From Paenibacillus sp. MMS18-CY102 (lineage in GTDB: Bacteria; Bacillota; Bacilli; Paenibacillales; Paenibacillaceae), in assembly GCF_009789195.1 (NCBI RefSeq), contig NZ_WSTC01000003.1, forward strand, positions 62,001-126,000: a stretch of 64,000 bases of DNA. Direction: 5' to 3'. This document shows positions 33,486 through 41,936 of the stretch, piece by piece (within the stretch, counting starts at the first letter, position 1; each line of letters begins with the position of its first letter). The translations under genes and the position numbers were made by a program. The notes beneath the pieces are model-generated. The model did not search any database. It was not told the DNA's origin and worked only from the letters and a program-made list of their open reading frames with translations.

Positions 33486-35453
33486 TTGAAAACAATCAAG
33501 TATATCATAAGCTTTTTTATTCTATTTGTAGGCTTACTGATTATAGGAGAGAGCCATACCTTTCGCCTTAACAACTTTTATACTGCCTTTGATTCTACTA
33601 CTTTGTATTTGCAACCCAATACGACAGAAGAAGAAATGATTCAGGATACGCTCCAATCTGCTCGTCGAAATAACGTTGAAGTATTCACATATACAATGCA
33701 GCCTCGCAGTGCGAATTTAACGGAATTCGAGATTTACGCCACCACAGGCGTCCAAGCCTATTTCAAAAAAAATCTAGACATTGTGGCCAAAGAGTATCCC
33801 AGTCTGTTACTAGGAAATATAAGCTTCAAATTTCATGAACTTAGCAGCTTAAAGGACGTTGCGAATGTTCATGATTATTATGTGATTGGAAGCCATGATA
33901 AAGCAAAGCAGTTCAAAATTGATTTGATCAATAAATATGCTGGCAATCACCCTATACAAGGTTATGAAAGCAACGAGCTTAGAAATACGATCATCGGCAT
34001 TTGGGTTTTAATCATTGCGATCATTTTACTATTATCCTTCTATGACGTGATCTATCAAAAGAAAGAAAGCTTAATCCGTGTCTCAATGGGCGAGCCGATC
34101 AGTAGAATCGTTTGGAAAAACATTGCCTATGATTCTATTGGTTTTATATTGATATTCGGATTGATTGTATATACCTTATCAAACTATACCCACGTTTATT
34201 TTGAATTTAAACTCTCTCTGCTATTCCTTCTCATCTTGCTCGTCACCAATGCCTTATTGTACGTCAACTTATATTTTTATAATCTCAAGGAAGTTTTCTC
34301 GAATGCAAAAGCCAGCTCAAATAAACTGCTAACGCTTAACTACGGCCTTAAGTTCGTCACGATTGTAATCACGATTTTGGTCATATCGGGCAATATAGCG
34401 TTGATGATTGAATCGTATCAACTTTATAAGCAAAAATCGTTTTTTGAGGATCATAAAGACTACTCTTATATAAGATTAGCATATAAACCACTTACTTCTA
34501 GCGATGGTACTGTCAATTTCAGAGACGGCGAAAAGGAACGGGTGAATTATGCCTTCTACAAACAGTTTTTCGAAAAATCTGATGGTATTTTGTTATCGAC
34601 GACCGAAGGAATGACAAAGAATCGGGGAGGCATCTACGCCAACCGTAATGCCTTGGGCTATTTATCCGGCAAAATTGATAAAATAAAAAATATGGAACTA
34701 ACGAAAGATATTTATTTCTTCCTGCCCAAAAAGCGTTCTACTGAAGCAGGTGTACTCGATGAGTTAAAGCTAACGGTTCGACAATTTGAAGGCGATCAAT
34801 TTTCGTATACGTACGACATTATTTATTACGAGAGCAATATCGAAATGCTTCGAATTAATGAGGATTCGCTTTACGGCAGTGAACTTATTGAAAACCCAAC
34901 AGTAATTTATAATAATCTACCCGCAAATAAGCTCGGATCTCATCCAAAATTCACATACCACTCTACCGAAATCATGTATAACATTACGGATCAAGAATTT
35001 AATCAATTCGTTCAAAATAACCAGTTGTCTGGTCTATCAGCAACAAAAACGAACGTACTAGATTACTTTAACAAAGGCTGGAATGCAGCAAAACGTATTT
35101 TATATATGAACCTTATCTTTAGTATGTTGGTATTATTTTTAGAATTCATTATTATTTCATCCATCATCAAATTGGAGTATGAGGTTAATGCCATTGAACT
35201 ATCGATTAAGAAAGTATTGGGATATAGCGTATGCGCGAAAAACAGAAAAATTATTCTCATGACCATTATTACGACCATTTTAAGTATCATATCGGCTGTA
35301 ATTGCCGCTCTTCTATCGGGGTTGCATGATGTGCAGTATTTAGCAGCGGGGGGAATTGTCATACTCGTGTTGGAACTGGCAGTTATCGGTTTCCGTATAC
35401 GTCGAATTGAAAATGTGATGATCCAAAAGATTTTGAAAGGAGGAGGCTTATGA
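33486..35453 (+). CDS. Bacteriocin-associated integral membrane protein, 7-TM type
   Basis: The 655-residue protein has one TM segment near the start (YIISFFILFVGLLIIGES), an outer domain of 140 residues, three TM segments at 175-290, a second large outer domain, and TM segments at the C terminus (IIIMT-type and GGIVILVLELAVIGF). This is the layout of TIGR01654 proteins coded next to lactococcin-972-like peptides, distantly like FtsX/MacB permeases. It should form the permease of an exporter or immunity pump with the next gene. The TTG at 33486 with GGAGG at 7 nt is preferred to the TTG at 33444, which lies in the hairpin. Confidence 0.85.
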   Translation: MKTIKYIISFFILFVGLLIIGESHTFRLNNFYTAFDSTTLYLQPNTTEEEMIQDTLQSARRNNVEVFTYTMQPRSANLTEFEIYATTGVQAYFKKNLDIVAKEYPSLLLGNISFKFHELSSLKDVANVHDYYVIGSHDKAKQFKIDLINKYAGNHPIQGYESNELRNTIIGIWVLIIAIILLLSFYDVIYQKKESLIRVSMGEPISRIVWKNIAYDSIGFILIFGLIVYTLSNYTHVYFEFKLSLLFLLILLVTNALLYVNLYFYNLKEVFSNAKASSNKLLTLNYGLKFVTIVITILVISGNIALMIESYQLYKQKSFFEDHKDYSYIRLAYKPLTSSDGTVNFRDGEKERVNYAFYKQFFEKSDGILLSTTEGMTKNRGGIYANRNALGYLSGKIDKIKNMELTKDIYFFLPKKRSTEAGVLDELKLTVRQFEGDQFSYTYDIIYYESNIEMLRINEDSLYGSELIENPTVIYNNLPANKLGSHPKFTYHSTEIMYNITDQEFNQFVQNNQLSGLSATKTNVLDYFNKGWNAAKRILYMNLIFSMLVLFLEFIIISSIIKLEYEVNAIELSIKKVLGYSVCAKNRKIILMTIITTILSIISAVIAALLSGLHDVQYLAAGGIVILVLELAVIGFRIRRIENVMIQKILKGGGL

Positions 35454-36067
35454 TTGCGATTACGAATCTCACCAAAACATTTGAAGATAAAACACTGTTC
35501 TCAGATCTTAACTTAACGATCGAGGATGGCGATTTTGTCGTCTTCTCCGGACCGAGCGGTTGCGGGAAAACAACTCTGCTGAATATGATCGGTGCTATTG
35601 AGAAAATAGAGAAAGGCACCATTCTTGTTGATGGTGTCGATATCAAGTTAAAAAAGAACCATCTGCAGTATTTCAGAACAAAGATCGGCTTCTTATTTCA
35701 AAACTTCGCTCTCGTTGACAATAAGACTGTAAAGGACAATTTGAAGCTAATACGTAAGGACTGCAAAACCAGCCTCTCTATCGAAGAGGCACTGCGAATT
35801 GTAGGGTTAGAGGACAAGCTAAACAAAAAAGTGTTCACCCTCTCAGGCGGAGAGCAGCAAAGGATCGCCTTGGCACGACTGATGTTAAAGAAATGCGACA
35901 TCATTCTAGCAGATGAACCAACCGGCTCTCTCGATCGCAATAACGCAGAAATTGTCATGAATAACTTAAAGCAATTAAACCAACAAGGCAAAACGATCAT
36001 ACTTGTAACCCATGATGAAGAACTTAAACGACAAGGAAACCGGGTGGTGAATTTATGCGCAAATTAA
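35450..36067 (+). CDS. ABC transporter ATPase, lactococcin-972 group
   Basis: The 205-residue ATPase has Walker A GPSGCGKTT near residue 34, Q-loop FLFQNFALVD, signature LSGGEQQRIALARL, Walker B ILADEPTGSLD and H-loop VTHDEE. It matches the MacB/LolD-like ATPases of lactococcin-972 operons (TIGR03608). Its ATG overlaps the permease stop by 4 nt after GGAGGAGG. It powers export of, or protection from, the peptide. Confidence 0.92.
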   Translation: MIAITNLTKTFEDKTLFSDLNLTIEDGDFVVFSGPSGCGKTTLLNMIGAIEKIEKGTILVDGVDIKLKKNHLQYFRTKIGFLFQNFALVDNKTVKDNLKLIRKDCKTSLSIEEALRIVGLEDKLNKKVFTLSGGEQQRIALARLMLKKCDIILADEPTGSLDRNNAEIVMNNLKQLNQQGKTIILVTHDEELKRQGNRVVNLCAN

Positions 36068-36507
36068 TCAGGAACAAGTTTGTTATAGTCTTGCTAGTCG
36101 CCCTCCTCTTATTCGGCGCTTGGAATTTGGTCTGGCTTATTATGACGAAGAATCGCTATCATGGCTTTTTAGAGGCTGTACCTAAAAATGAAAGGGGAAC
36201 TCACGTCATCTCTGATGATGAGGGATACTCCTATAATGTAAAAACCCCAGATTACTTACATTTTACCGGAAATTTAGGAGTCTCAAATTTCGAAAAGGGA
36301 GAAGCCCTAATTATATGGCCTTTAATTAATGGCGGCTATGAATTTGGATTCAGGCTGCAAAAAGACGGAAAAGCATTCGAAATATACGTAGACGAACATA
36401 TGAATCCAATCGATACTTCAGATGAGAACATGGTCGAACTTGTCAAAAAATATAAAGCCGAAATCGATGCAATGTACGCAAGGGCCGAGAAAGTTTGGGA
36501 CCTATAG
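36055..36507 (+). CDS. Single-pass membrane protein of the bacteriocin operon
   Basis: The 150-residue product starts with a basic stretch and one TM helix (FVIVLLVALLLFGAWNLVWL), followed by an outer domain of 115 residues ending in a charged helix (VELVKKYKAEIDAMYARAE). It overlaps the ATPase gene by 13 nt, so it belongs to the same operon, and a terminator follows at once. No family is recognised. An immunity or accessory role is inferred from context. Confidence 0.75.
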   Translation: MRKLIRNKFVIVLLVALLLFGAWNLVWLIMTKNRYHGFLEAVPKNERGTHVISDDEGYSYNVKTPDYLHFTGNLGVSNFEKGEALIIWPLINGGYEFGFRLQKDGKAFEIYVDEHMNPIDTSDENMVELVKKYKAEIDAMYARAEKVWDL

Positions 36508-36531
36508 CTCGCGTTCTATATTTCCATACGA

Positions 36532-36569
36532 AAGCAAATGGACGTAACTACTGTTACGTCCATTTGCTT
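36532..36569. terminator. Bidirectional terminator
   Basis: AAGCAAATGGACGTAAC pairs perfectly over 17 bp with 36553-36569 around a TACT loop. It lies between the bacteriocin operon and the convergent phosphoesterase gene. Tails are only modestly U-rich. Confidence 0.85.
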
Positions 36570-36600
36570 ATTTCTGCTAAACCTTAAAACTTTAATGCTC

Positions 36601-37725
36601 CTATGCCTTCAGTTTTACCTTAATATCAATAATCTCCGAGCGGCTGAGCAGCCGAATCGGCGGTCCCCATGAGCCGAAGCCTGATGATACGATAACGTGC
36701 ATGAGACCTTTGCGCATATAGCCCCAGTCCAGTTCGAACAGCCGGCGGGTGAAGAAGTGGTTCGGGAAAAATTGTCCCCGGTGCGTATGCCCGCATACGA
36801 GCAAATCCACGCCTGCCTCTGCCGCTTGCGCGAAGCCATACGGCTGGTGGTCCATTGCGAGGATTGGCAGGGACGGGTCCAGCTTCTCGACAAGCTGCCC
36901 CATCGACAGCCGGCCCGGCCTTGCTTCCGCCGTCTTGTCCTTTCGGCCCGCCACATGGAATAATCCTGGCAGCGTCACCGTCTCATCTTGCAGCACTTGA
37001 ATGCCAATCTGCTCCATCGCCTGTACATATTGTTCAATATGCCCGCCATAATATTCATGGTTGCCAAGCACGGCATAAATGCCATGCTTCGCCTTCAGTT
37101 GCTTCAACGTGTCTGCCATCCGGTTACGCAAGAAAGGCTCGATCACATCATCAAGGACATCGCCCGCGAGCAGCACCACATCAGGCTCCATCGCATTCAT
37201 ATGATGGACGAGCTTGCGCAGATGCCGATTGCCGACCATCGTGCCTAGATGCAGATCGGAAGCCATCGCGACGCGCAGCTCCTGCGGACCGCCTTCCTGC
37301 GCCGGTTTATCCACTTGCAGCACATGTTTGCGCACGATTGGAGACCATGCGTTATAGGAGCCTCTAACCATCAGCACAGCGATTATGGCAAGCACCGTTC
37401 CCGATAACAGCTGAATAACCGTGCCCGTTTCCATGCCCGACAGCTTCATAATCCATCCTGCCAGATCGGCAAATGGCAGCAGCAGCACTGCGAACTCGAA
37501 GAATGCAAGATAATATGCGCCGATATTTTTTAAGAGCCTGCCAGCAGCCCCTAACTTGGACACTCTGCCTGTCAAATAACCGAATGCAATAATAACGAAC
37601 AACACCCAGTAAAGCACCGAAGGAATCCCGAAGCCTGAATGGCCAACAGCAAGCATGCCATGCCAACCGACATAGCCATTTAACAATAGAAAGATTGAGA
37701 TCATGATAACGAATCGTTTGGCCAT
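36601..37725 (-). CDS. Membrane-bound metallophosphoesterase
   Basis: The 374-residue protein has three to four N-terminal TM segments (residues 1-125, e.g. LYWVLFVIIAFGYL and LSGTVLAIIAVLMV) and a calcineurin-like phosphoesterase domain from residue 150: ASDLHLGTMVG, LLAGDVLDD, LGNHEYYGG, and CGHTHRGQFF. These are the ligands of a two-metal site. Related YkuE/YaeI proteins act on phospholipid or UDP-sugar precursors at the membrane, but substrates of this subgroup are poorly known. Confidence 0.9.
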   Translation of the reverse strand: MAKRFVIMISIFLLLNGYVGWHGMLAVGHSGFGIPSVLYWVLFVIIAFGYLTGRVSKLGAAGRLLKNIGAYYLAFFEFAVLLLPFADLAGWIMKLSGMETGTVIQLLSGTVLAIIAVLMVRGSYNAWSPIVRKHVLQVDKPAQEGGPQELRVAMASDLHLGTMVGNRHLRKLVHHMNAMEPDVVLLAGDVLDDVIEPFLRNRMADTLKQLKAKHGIYAVLGNHEYYGGHIEQYVQAMEQIGIQVLQDETVTLPGLFHVAGRKDKTAEARPGRLSMGQLVEKLDPSLPILAMDHQPYGFAQAAEAGVDLLVCGHTHRGQFFPNHFFTRRLFELDWGYMRKGLMHVIVSSGFGSWGPPIRLLSRSEIIDIKVKLKA

Positions 37726-37810
37726 TGCGTACTCTCCTCTATGATCCTATCAAATTAGTTGTCTATTAAGAATGTATCATAGGAGGCTTCGTTATCCAAA
37801 CAGGTGCCTG

Positions 37811-39040
37811 TTAATGGGTTTGATCCGAATACGCCTTCTGTCCCTGCTGGGGAATCCGCATCGCAACAGCGCGCATCGCTACCGTAATGCCTGCCGTCAC
37901 GAGCAGCGTTCCTGTGGCAACGAATAGCCATTGGATGCCGAGAAACTTGCCGAGGCCTCCGCCGATTAACGGACCAAGCAGCGAGCCGAGCTGGTTCGCA
38001 CTCGTCGTCATTCCGAAAGAACGGCCGCGGAATGCGGTATCGGTGCTCCTGACGACAAGGGTATTAACGACAGGAACGATCCCTGCGAGGAATAATCCGA
38101 ATGTAAATTGAACGATCGTGAACAGCCACAGCTCGTGGACAAAATATTGCAAGCTAATGACGCAGCCCGACGCGATAAGGCAAATAATTAATACGCGCAA
38201 ATAACCGCTCTTCTCGCCCATCTTGCCCCATTGCGGCGAAGCGAGGATGCCCGCGATTCCAATTAAGGACAGGACGAAGCCCGCTGTTGCTGCAACATCC
38301 TGCACATTGCCCCGCATATCTGCGATATGAAGCGTCAAAAGCGGCTGCACCATGTTGACCGACAACTGGAACAATAACAACAGCAAGAGCAGGTTTATCA
38401 ATTGCCGATTATGCAGCGCTGCGCGGTAAGCCCCTCGTACGGCCGGCTCGGGAGAATTTGTTGATGGCGTCCCCGCCTTCCCCTCCTTGACGAACAGCAT
38501 AACCGCGATTGTAGCTAGCAAAATAAAGCTTGCCGCAACGATAAACGATTGCCGTTGCCCAAAAGCGTGAGACAGCAACCCGCCCAGCAGCGGTCCCATA
38601 ATGCTGCCTGTCATTGTCGCAGCCTGCATCATGCCAAGGCTCCAGCCCATCCGCCGCTCAGGCGCGATGGAAGCCACAATGGCCATCGATGCTGGCACGA
38701 AGCCGCCGACAAAGCCGTGCAGCAGCCGAATGCCAACAAGCTCCCACGGGCTGTGCACGAGCGCAGTTAAGGCATAGACGACGGATAAGCTTAGTCCGGC
38801 GCGAATGACCATTTTTCGTTTCCCATACTTATCTGCCATCGATCCCCATAACGGCGCCATGACCGCCCCTACCAAGAAAGCGGAGGACTGAACGACGCCA
38901 GCCCACCAATAAATCGAATCGTTCTCCACCCCAAGCTCAGGCAAGAACAGCGGCAGCAGCGGGATTACCATCGTATAGCTTGAGCTGCATAACAATACGC
39001 CAACCCACAAAATCCACATTTGGCGCTGCCAATTTTCCAT
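37811..39040 (-). CDS. MFS drug exporter
   Basis: The 409-residue protein has twelve hydrophobic helices and the MFS loop motif GSMADKYGKRKMVI after helix 2, and GIRLLHGFVGGFVPASMAIV in helix 4, with a GxxxGPxxGG-like motif C (GSIMGPLLGGLLS) in helix 5 that marks drug/H+ antiporters. It is close to YttB/MdtG-like efflux proteins of Bacillota. It is preceded by a promoter, a short leader peptide and a terminator (39112-39276), which suggests drug-inducible attenuation. The ribosome site before the ATG at 39040 is weak. Confidence 0.9.
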   Translation of the reverse strand: MENWQRQMWILWVGVLLCSSSYTMVIPLLPLFLPELGVENDSIYWWAGVVQSSAFLVGAVMAPLWGSMADKYGKRKMVIRAGLSLSVVYALTALVHSPWELVGIRLLHGFVGGFVPASMAIVASIAPERRMGWSLGMMQAATMTGSIMGPLLGGLLSHAFGQRQSFIVAASFILLATIAVMLFVKEGKAGTPSTNSPEPAVRGAYRAALHNRQLINLLLLLLLFQLSVNMVQPLLTLHIADMRGNVQDVAATAGFVLSLIGIAGILASPQWGKMGEKSGYLRVLIICLIASGCVISLQYFVHELWLFTIVQFTFGLFLAGIVPVVNTLVVRSTDTAFRGRSFGMTTSANQLGSLLGPLIGGGLGKFLGIQWLFVATGTLLVTAGITVAMRAVAMRIPQQGQKAYSDQTH

Positions 39041-39111
39041 TCACCACTCACTTCCATTCATTAAGTTTCCGTAAACACTGCGATGTTTCGAATATACGCC
39101 TGTTTATCGAT

Positions 39112-39186
39112 TCAAACAACGGCATAACAAAAAAGACTTCCGCCACTCTTGTGCATAAAAGAGCATACGGAAGTCTCCAAAGGCAT
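39112..39186 (-). CDS. 24-codon leader peptide of the MFS gene
   Basis: This short frame begins with ATG at 39186 after a weak GAAGTGG site, encodes MPLETSVCSFMHKSGGSL followed by six residues, and ends with TGA at 39112. It runs through the whole terminator stem at 39135-39175. A ribosome slowed on it could stop the stem from forming. It is a hypothesis based on layout; no homologue is known to me. Confidence 0.5.
   Translation of the reverse strand: MPLETSVCSFMHKSGGSLFCYAVV
39127..39175 (-). terminator. Attenuator-type terminator in the MFS leader
   Basis: On the minus strand GACTTCCG (39168-39175) pairs with CGGAAGTC (39135-39142), with an inner CTCTT/AAGAG stem, followed by TTTTTTGTT. 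No gene lies between it and the promoter at 39247-39276 other than the leader peptide, so it should control the MFS gene 87 nt further on. Confidence 0.8.
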
Positions 39187-39246
39187 GGTCGACCACTTCT
39201 ATTTTGATAAAACCAAGTAAGTTGATTATAATTATTTGCTTTAGAA

Positions 39247-39276
39247 AGCATAGCATGCGCTAAATTACACTGTCAA
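39247..39276 (-). promoter_or_regulatory. Promoter of the MFS leader
   Basis: -35 TTGACA (39271-39276), 18-bp spacer, -10 TATGCT (39247-39252) with a TGC extension. The predicted start near 39240 gives a leader of about 200 nt before the MFS gene. Confidence 0.75.
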
Positions 39277-39423
39277 ACATGTCGATTAGACAGCGTCTGA
39301 ACCTGCCGTTAGGACTAGATGCCCGCCAACTTGGCGATACCAATATAATAAGCTGCTACGCAAACGTAGCCGGCGCCTTCTTAAGCATGCCTGCATAGGA
39401 TGAAGGGCAGAGGTGAATGACGC

Positions 39424-39639
39424 GTGAATATAAAATTAAAGCATGCCAACGCCACGATGTTCGAGCTGTTTTTGCAGCATCAACGTGGCGAGGCACTAGA
39501 AGCCCGCTCGATTCGGGACCTTGAGCTGCAAAAGCTCGATATCTCACAGCCTAGCGACCTCATCGCCAATTCGCCCGTTTTACAACGGCTAGTGAGGAAA
39601 CATTGGCAGTCGATGATCGTGCCGCTGCTTCGAAAATAA
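39424..39639 (+). CDS. Small protein of unknown function, 71 residues
   Basis: A GTG at 39424 follows AGAGGTG at 8 nt. The product has a helical, mixed-charge pattern (TMFELFLQHQRGEALEARSI, LELQKLDISQPSDLIANSPV, LVRKHWQSMIVPLLRK) and no signal or TM segment. A terminator follows 18 nt after the stop. No family is recognised. Confidence 0.6.
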   Translation: MNIKLKHANATMFELFLQHQRGEALEARSIRDLELQKLDISQPSDLIANSPVLQRLVRKHWQSMIVPLLRK

Positions 39640-39657
39640 TGAATCGAGAGTGAAAAA

Positions 39658-39692
39658 AAGCTCCCTATCGCGAAGCCATTCGCAGGGAGCTT
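39658..39692 (+). terminator. Terminator after the 71-residue gene
   Basis: AAGCTCCCT pairs with AGGGAGCTT, with an inner GCGAA/TTCGC stem. The A-run on its left would serve as a U-tail for the convergent small gene on minus. Confidence 0.8.
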
Positions 39693-39737
39693 ATTGTATG
39701 AGTGCGATTAAATTAAAATCGTTTCGTATGATGGCAT

Positions 39738-39899
39738 CTACTTCGACGCGTATCTTTTCACGAGCGGATCGTCTCTCTCGACTGTCACGTTTTTCATGGC
39801 ATCCTTAGCCGTCTTCGCCGGAACGCGGGGTCCGGACAGAATGGCAGATGCGCGTTTGATTACGTCGGCGGCATTAATCGGCTTGCCTTTTTTGGCCAT
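39738..39899 (-). CDS. 53-residue basic protein of unknown function
   Basis: The ATG at 39899 has GGAGGG at 8 nt. The product begins MAKKGKPINAADVIKRASAI, continues with LSGPRVPAKTAKDAMKN and ends in RYASK; it is basic, helical and without hydrophobic segments. A nucleic-acid-binding or spore-related small protein is possible but unproven. The terminator at 39658-39692 lies downstream. Confidence 0.65.
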   Translation of the reverse strand: MAKKGKPINAADVIKRASAILSGPRVPAKTAKDAMKNVTVERDDPLVKRYASK

Positions 39900-40005
39900 G
39901 TCCTGATCCCTCCATTCTTACCACTATTGTACCCACAGCCGGACAAGCTGGTCAACCGCCTTGCCCAGCCCAGATTGGAATAAGCTATGACAAATATTTG
40001 TCTAT

Positions 40006-40080
40006 CCTGAGTGAAATGCCTATATGTGAGTTTGATCTCCCAGTTGCGCATGGAATTGCGATATAGGCATTTCACTCAGG
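40006..40080. repeat. 20-bp perfect inverted repeat with 35-bp centre
   Basis: CCTGAGTGAAATGCCTATAT (40006-40025) is the exact reverse complement of 40061-40080. There is no T-run or flanking target duplication (TCTAT left, GAAAA right). It lies downstream of the minus gene at 40137 and may be a small palindromic repeat element or a 3'-end structure. Confidence 0.75.
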
Positions 40081-40136
40081 GAAAAAGCTTTGTTGCAATA
40101 GGGAGGCCTGTTGGGCTCCTTGCCATGAAATCTCTC

Positions 40137-41006
40137 CTATCTTGTACCGCCGCGGGCATCCGGTGGATTCGGCGGGCTTGGTGGATTGGGCGGGCTTGGC
40201 GGGTTCGGTGGGTTCGTTGCGACGACCATCAGCTCGATGGACTCGATGTTTTTGCTAATCACGTTGTGAAGCAGGGGAAGCACATGCTTGTCGAACGCAT
40301 CGAATTGGGTAGCGTAGCTGCTGAGGGCGGTAAGGATGAAGTTTGTATCGTTTAATGGATAGTAATAGACCATTTTATTCGTTTTGAAAGGATGATCATT
40401 CTCTGGCTTATTCCATAACGCCGATTGGCCCGTTTCCTTCGAATGCTGTGCCATGCGCATATATTTGGGCGGCACTTCGTCTTCGAACACTTCAATCGTA
40501 AAGCCTGCGTTGAACGTGTCGCGGTAGGCCGTTTGGATATCGTCGAGCAGCACTCGGAGCACATCCGTGAAGGTGATGACGTTCCCGTGCATGCAACCCA
40601 ATGTTTTAATAAATGCATCCCTGCCCGTCAAATATTCCATCAACGAGGCTTTGCTTGTCGTAATGATCGCACGCTGAATGGCCGCACGCTCTCCCTCGAC
40701 CTCGAACTCCACGTTGAAAAACTTGAACCGTTTCAGCCGCAAGAACGCGACAGGCACGACGAGGAACAGCATAACCCAGATAAACAGATAGAACAGGCAG
40801 CGAAAAATAATGCGGTTCACCTGCGAAGTGACGATCGGCTTAATAATAAGCGAGGTCATCGTATCGCTGGCTGGTGCACCCGCATTTCCTTGGTTGATCG
40901 ATGGCGCCGGAACAGCCAAATGGGCCAGCGACCAAATGCCGTGCGCGATTATGAGGGCTATTCCAATGATATAGAGAGCCTGCATATATTTGATGCGCCC
41001 GAACAT
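40137..41006 (-). CDS. Two-TM membrane protein with Pro/Asn-rich tail
   Basis: The 289-residue product has TM segments near residues 10-30 (ALYIIGIALIIAHGIWSLA) and 65-90 (CLFYLFIWVMLFLVVPVAFL), a cytosolic domain of about 170 residues with no clear family, and a tail repeating PPNPPSPPNPPS. The region FTDVLRVLLDDIQTAYRD looks helical, and the rest, NKMVYYYPLNDTNFILTALSSY, has a PAS/GAF-like feel only. ATG 41006 is chosen over GTG 41015 because of AGGCGG spacing. Function unknown. Confidence 0.7.
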   Translation of the reverse strand: MFGRIKYMQALYIIGIALIIAHGIWSLAHLAVPAPSINQGNAGAPASDTMTSLIIKPIVTSQVNRIIFRCLFYLFIWVMLFLVVPVAFLRLKRFKFFNVEFEVEGERAAIQRAIITTSKASLMEYLTGRDAFIKTLGCMHGNVITFTDVLRVLLDDIQTAYRDTFNAGFTIEVFEDEVPPKYMRMAQHSKETGQSALWNKPENDHPFKTNKMVYYYPLNDTNFILTALSSYATQFDAFDKHVLPLLHNVISKNIESIELMVVATNPPNPPSPPNPPSPPNPPDARGGTR

Positions 41007-41200
41007 GATCTTCACCCGCCTGCCATTCTATGTATTTTTCAACCTAAACATGATGAGTTTACCACTTCCATCCTTCTTGCGTCTTGATGCTTACGTCACG
41101 ATCCGAACCGCTATTCGTGTCGAAATAGGGGCTGCACCTTTGGGCAAATGCCGCATACGATGAAAGCGACAACTTTATCCGGAAAGGGTGTTTTGCCCCA

Positions 41201-41845
41201 ATGCCGTGTTCATGTGAATCGCCGCGCATGCAGCCCGTTGTTTACTACTACGACCCACGCGCGTTTCAATTGCCAACTATGCCTGGCCAGGGCGGCGGTG
41301 GCGTTATGCCGATGCCGATGCCGGGCCAAGGTGGCGGCGGCGTTATGCCAATGCCTATGCCGGGCCAAGGCGGTGGCGGCGTCTTCCCTATGCCTCCGAT
41401 GCCCGGCCAGGGTGGTGGCGGCATCATGCCGATGCCGATGCCAGGCCAAGGTGGCGGCGGCGTTCCAGCCCAGCTATCACCGGCTAACCTGCCGAGTGTG
41501 CTCGCCCAACATCCGCGCCCGGTCGGTCAGCCTCCGGCGGAAATGCTCCTCATTTATAATTATTTGCGGAGCAACCCGCGCATGCTTCAAGCTTTTATTC
41601 AGCAGCGGCCACAATCGCTGCAGCAAGCGGTCCAATTCGCGCAATTCGGCACGATGGGCCCTCGCGAATCGGTTGATCGGTTGCTGCCGGGCATTTGCTA
41701 TAACCGCTGGTCATTAATTTTCACGTTCAATAACGTCTACTTGATGTTCCCGGTCACGAATCTGTTCGGCTTCGTCATCGGCTATTGCCACCCATTAACG
41801 CCTTGCATCGTGCCTGACTTCCAAATCCTATTCGCTTTCTGCTGA
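41201..41845 (+). CDS. Gly/Pro/Met-repeat protein, possible surface or spore protein
   Basis: The 214-residue product has an N-terminal YYYDPRAF segment, five copies of MPGQGGGGV(M/F)PMP (residues 27-88), a helical part ([20 protein letters not shown]) and a hydrophobic, Cys-bearing C terminus ([20 protein letters not shown]). There is no signal peptide. Such composition is common in spore-coat or exosporium proteins, but that is only a guess. GGAAAGGG stands 12 nt before the ATG at 41201; ATG 41228 is an alternative. Confidence 0.65.
   Translation: MPCSCESPRMQPVVYYYDPRAFQLPTMPGQGGGGVMPMPMPGQGGGGVMPMPMPGQGGGGVFPMPPMPGQGGGGIMPMPMPGQGGGGVPAQLSPANLPSVLAQHPRPVGQPPAEMLLIYNYLRSNPRMLQAFIQQRPQSLQQAVQFAQFGTMGPRESVDRLLPGICYNRWSLIFTFNNVYLMFPVTNLFGFVIGYCHPLTPCIVPDFQILFAFC
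41279..41464 (+). repeat. Tandem 39-bp in-frame repeat
   Basis: Four and a half units of 39-42 bp encode [13 protein letters not shown]. Codons vary at third positions, so selection on the protein is likely, yet slippage between units would keep frame. Confidence 0.8.
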
Positions 41846-41887
41846 GGCAAGCTGCCCGGGGCAGCAATTCGCTCCCTATGCAGCAAC

Positions 41888-41929
41888 AAGCCCGCTCCTT
41901 CTCCATTGCTGGGGAAAGGCAGCGGGCTT
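41888..41929. terminator. Hairpin between the Gly-rich gene and alkA
   Basis: AAGCCCGCT (41888-41896) pairs with AGCGGGCTT (41921-41929), with inner CCTT/AAGG pairing. Neither side has a good T-run, so termination may be partial. Confidence 0.6.
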
Positions 41930-41936
41930 GCGTGTG

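Noticed and set aside
39048-39251. 67-codon minus frame before the MFS gene
   Set aside because: It begins inside the -10 of the leader promoter and has no ribosome site; the 24-codon leader frame fits the layout better.
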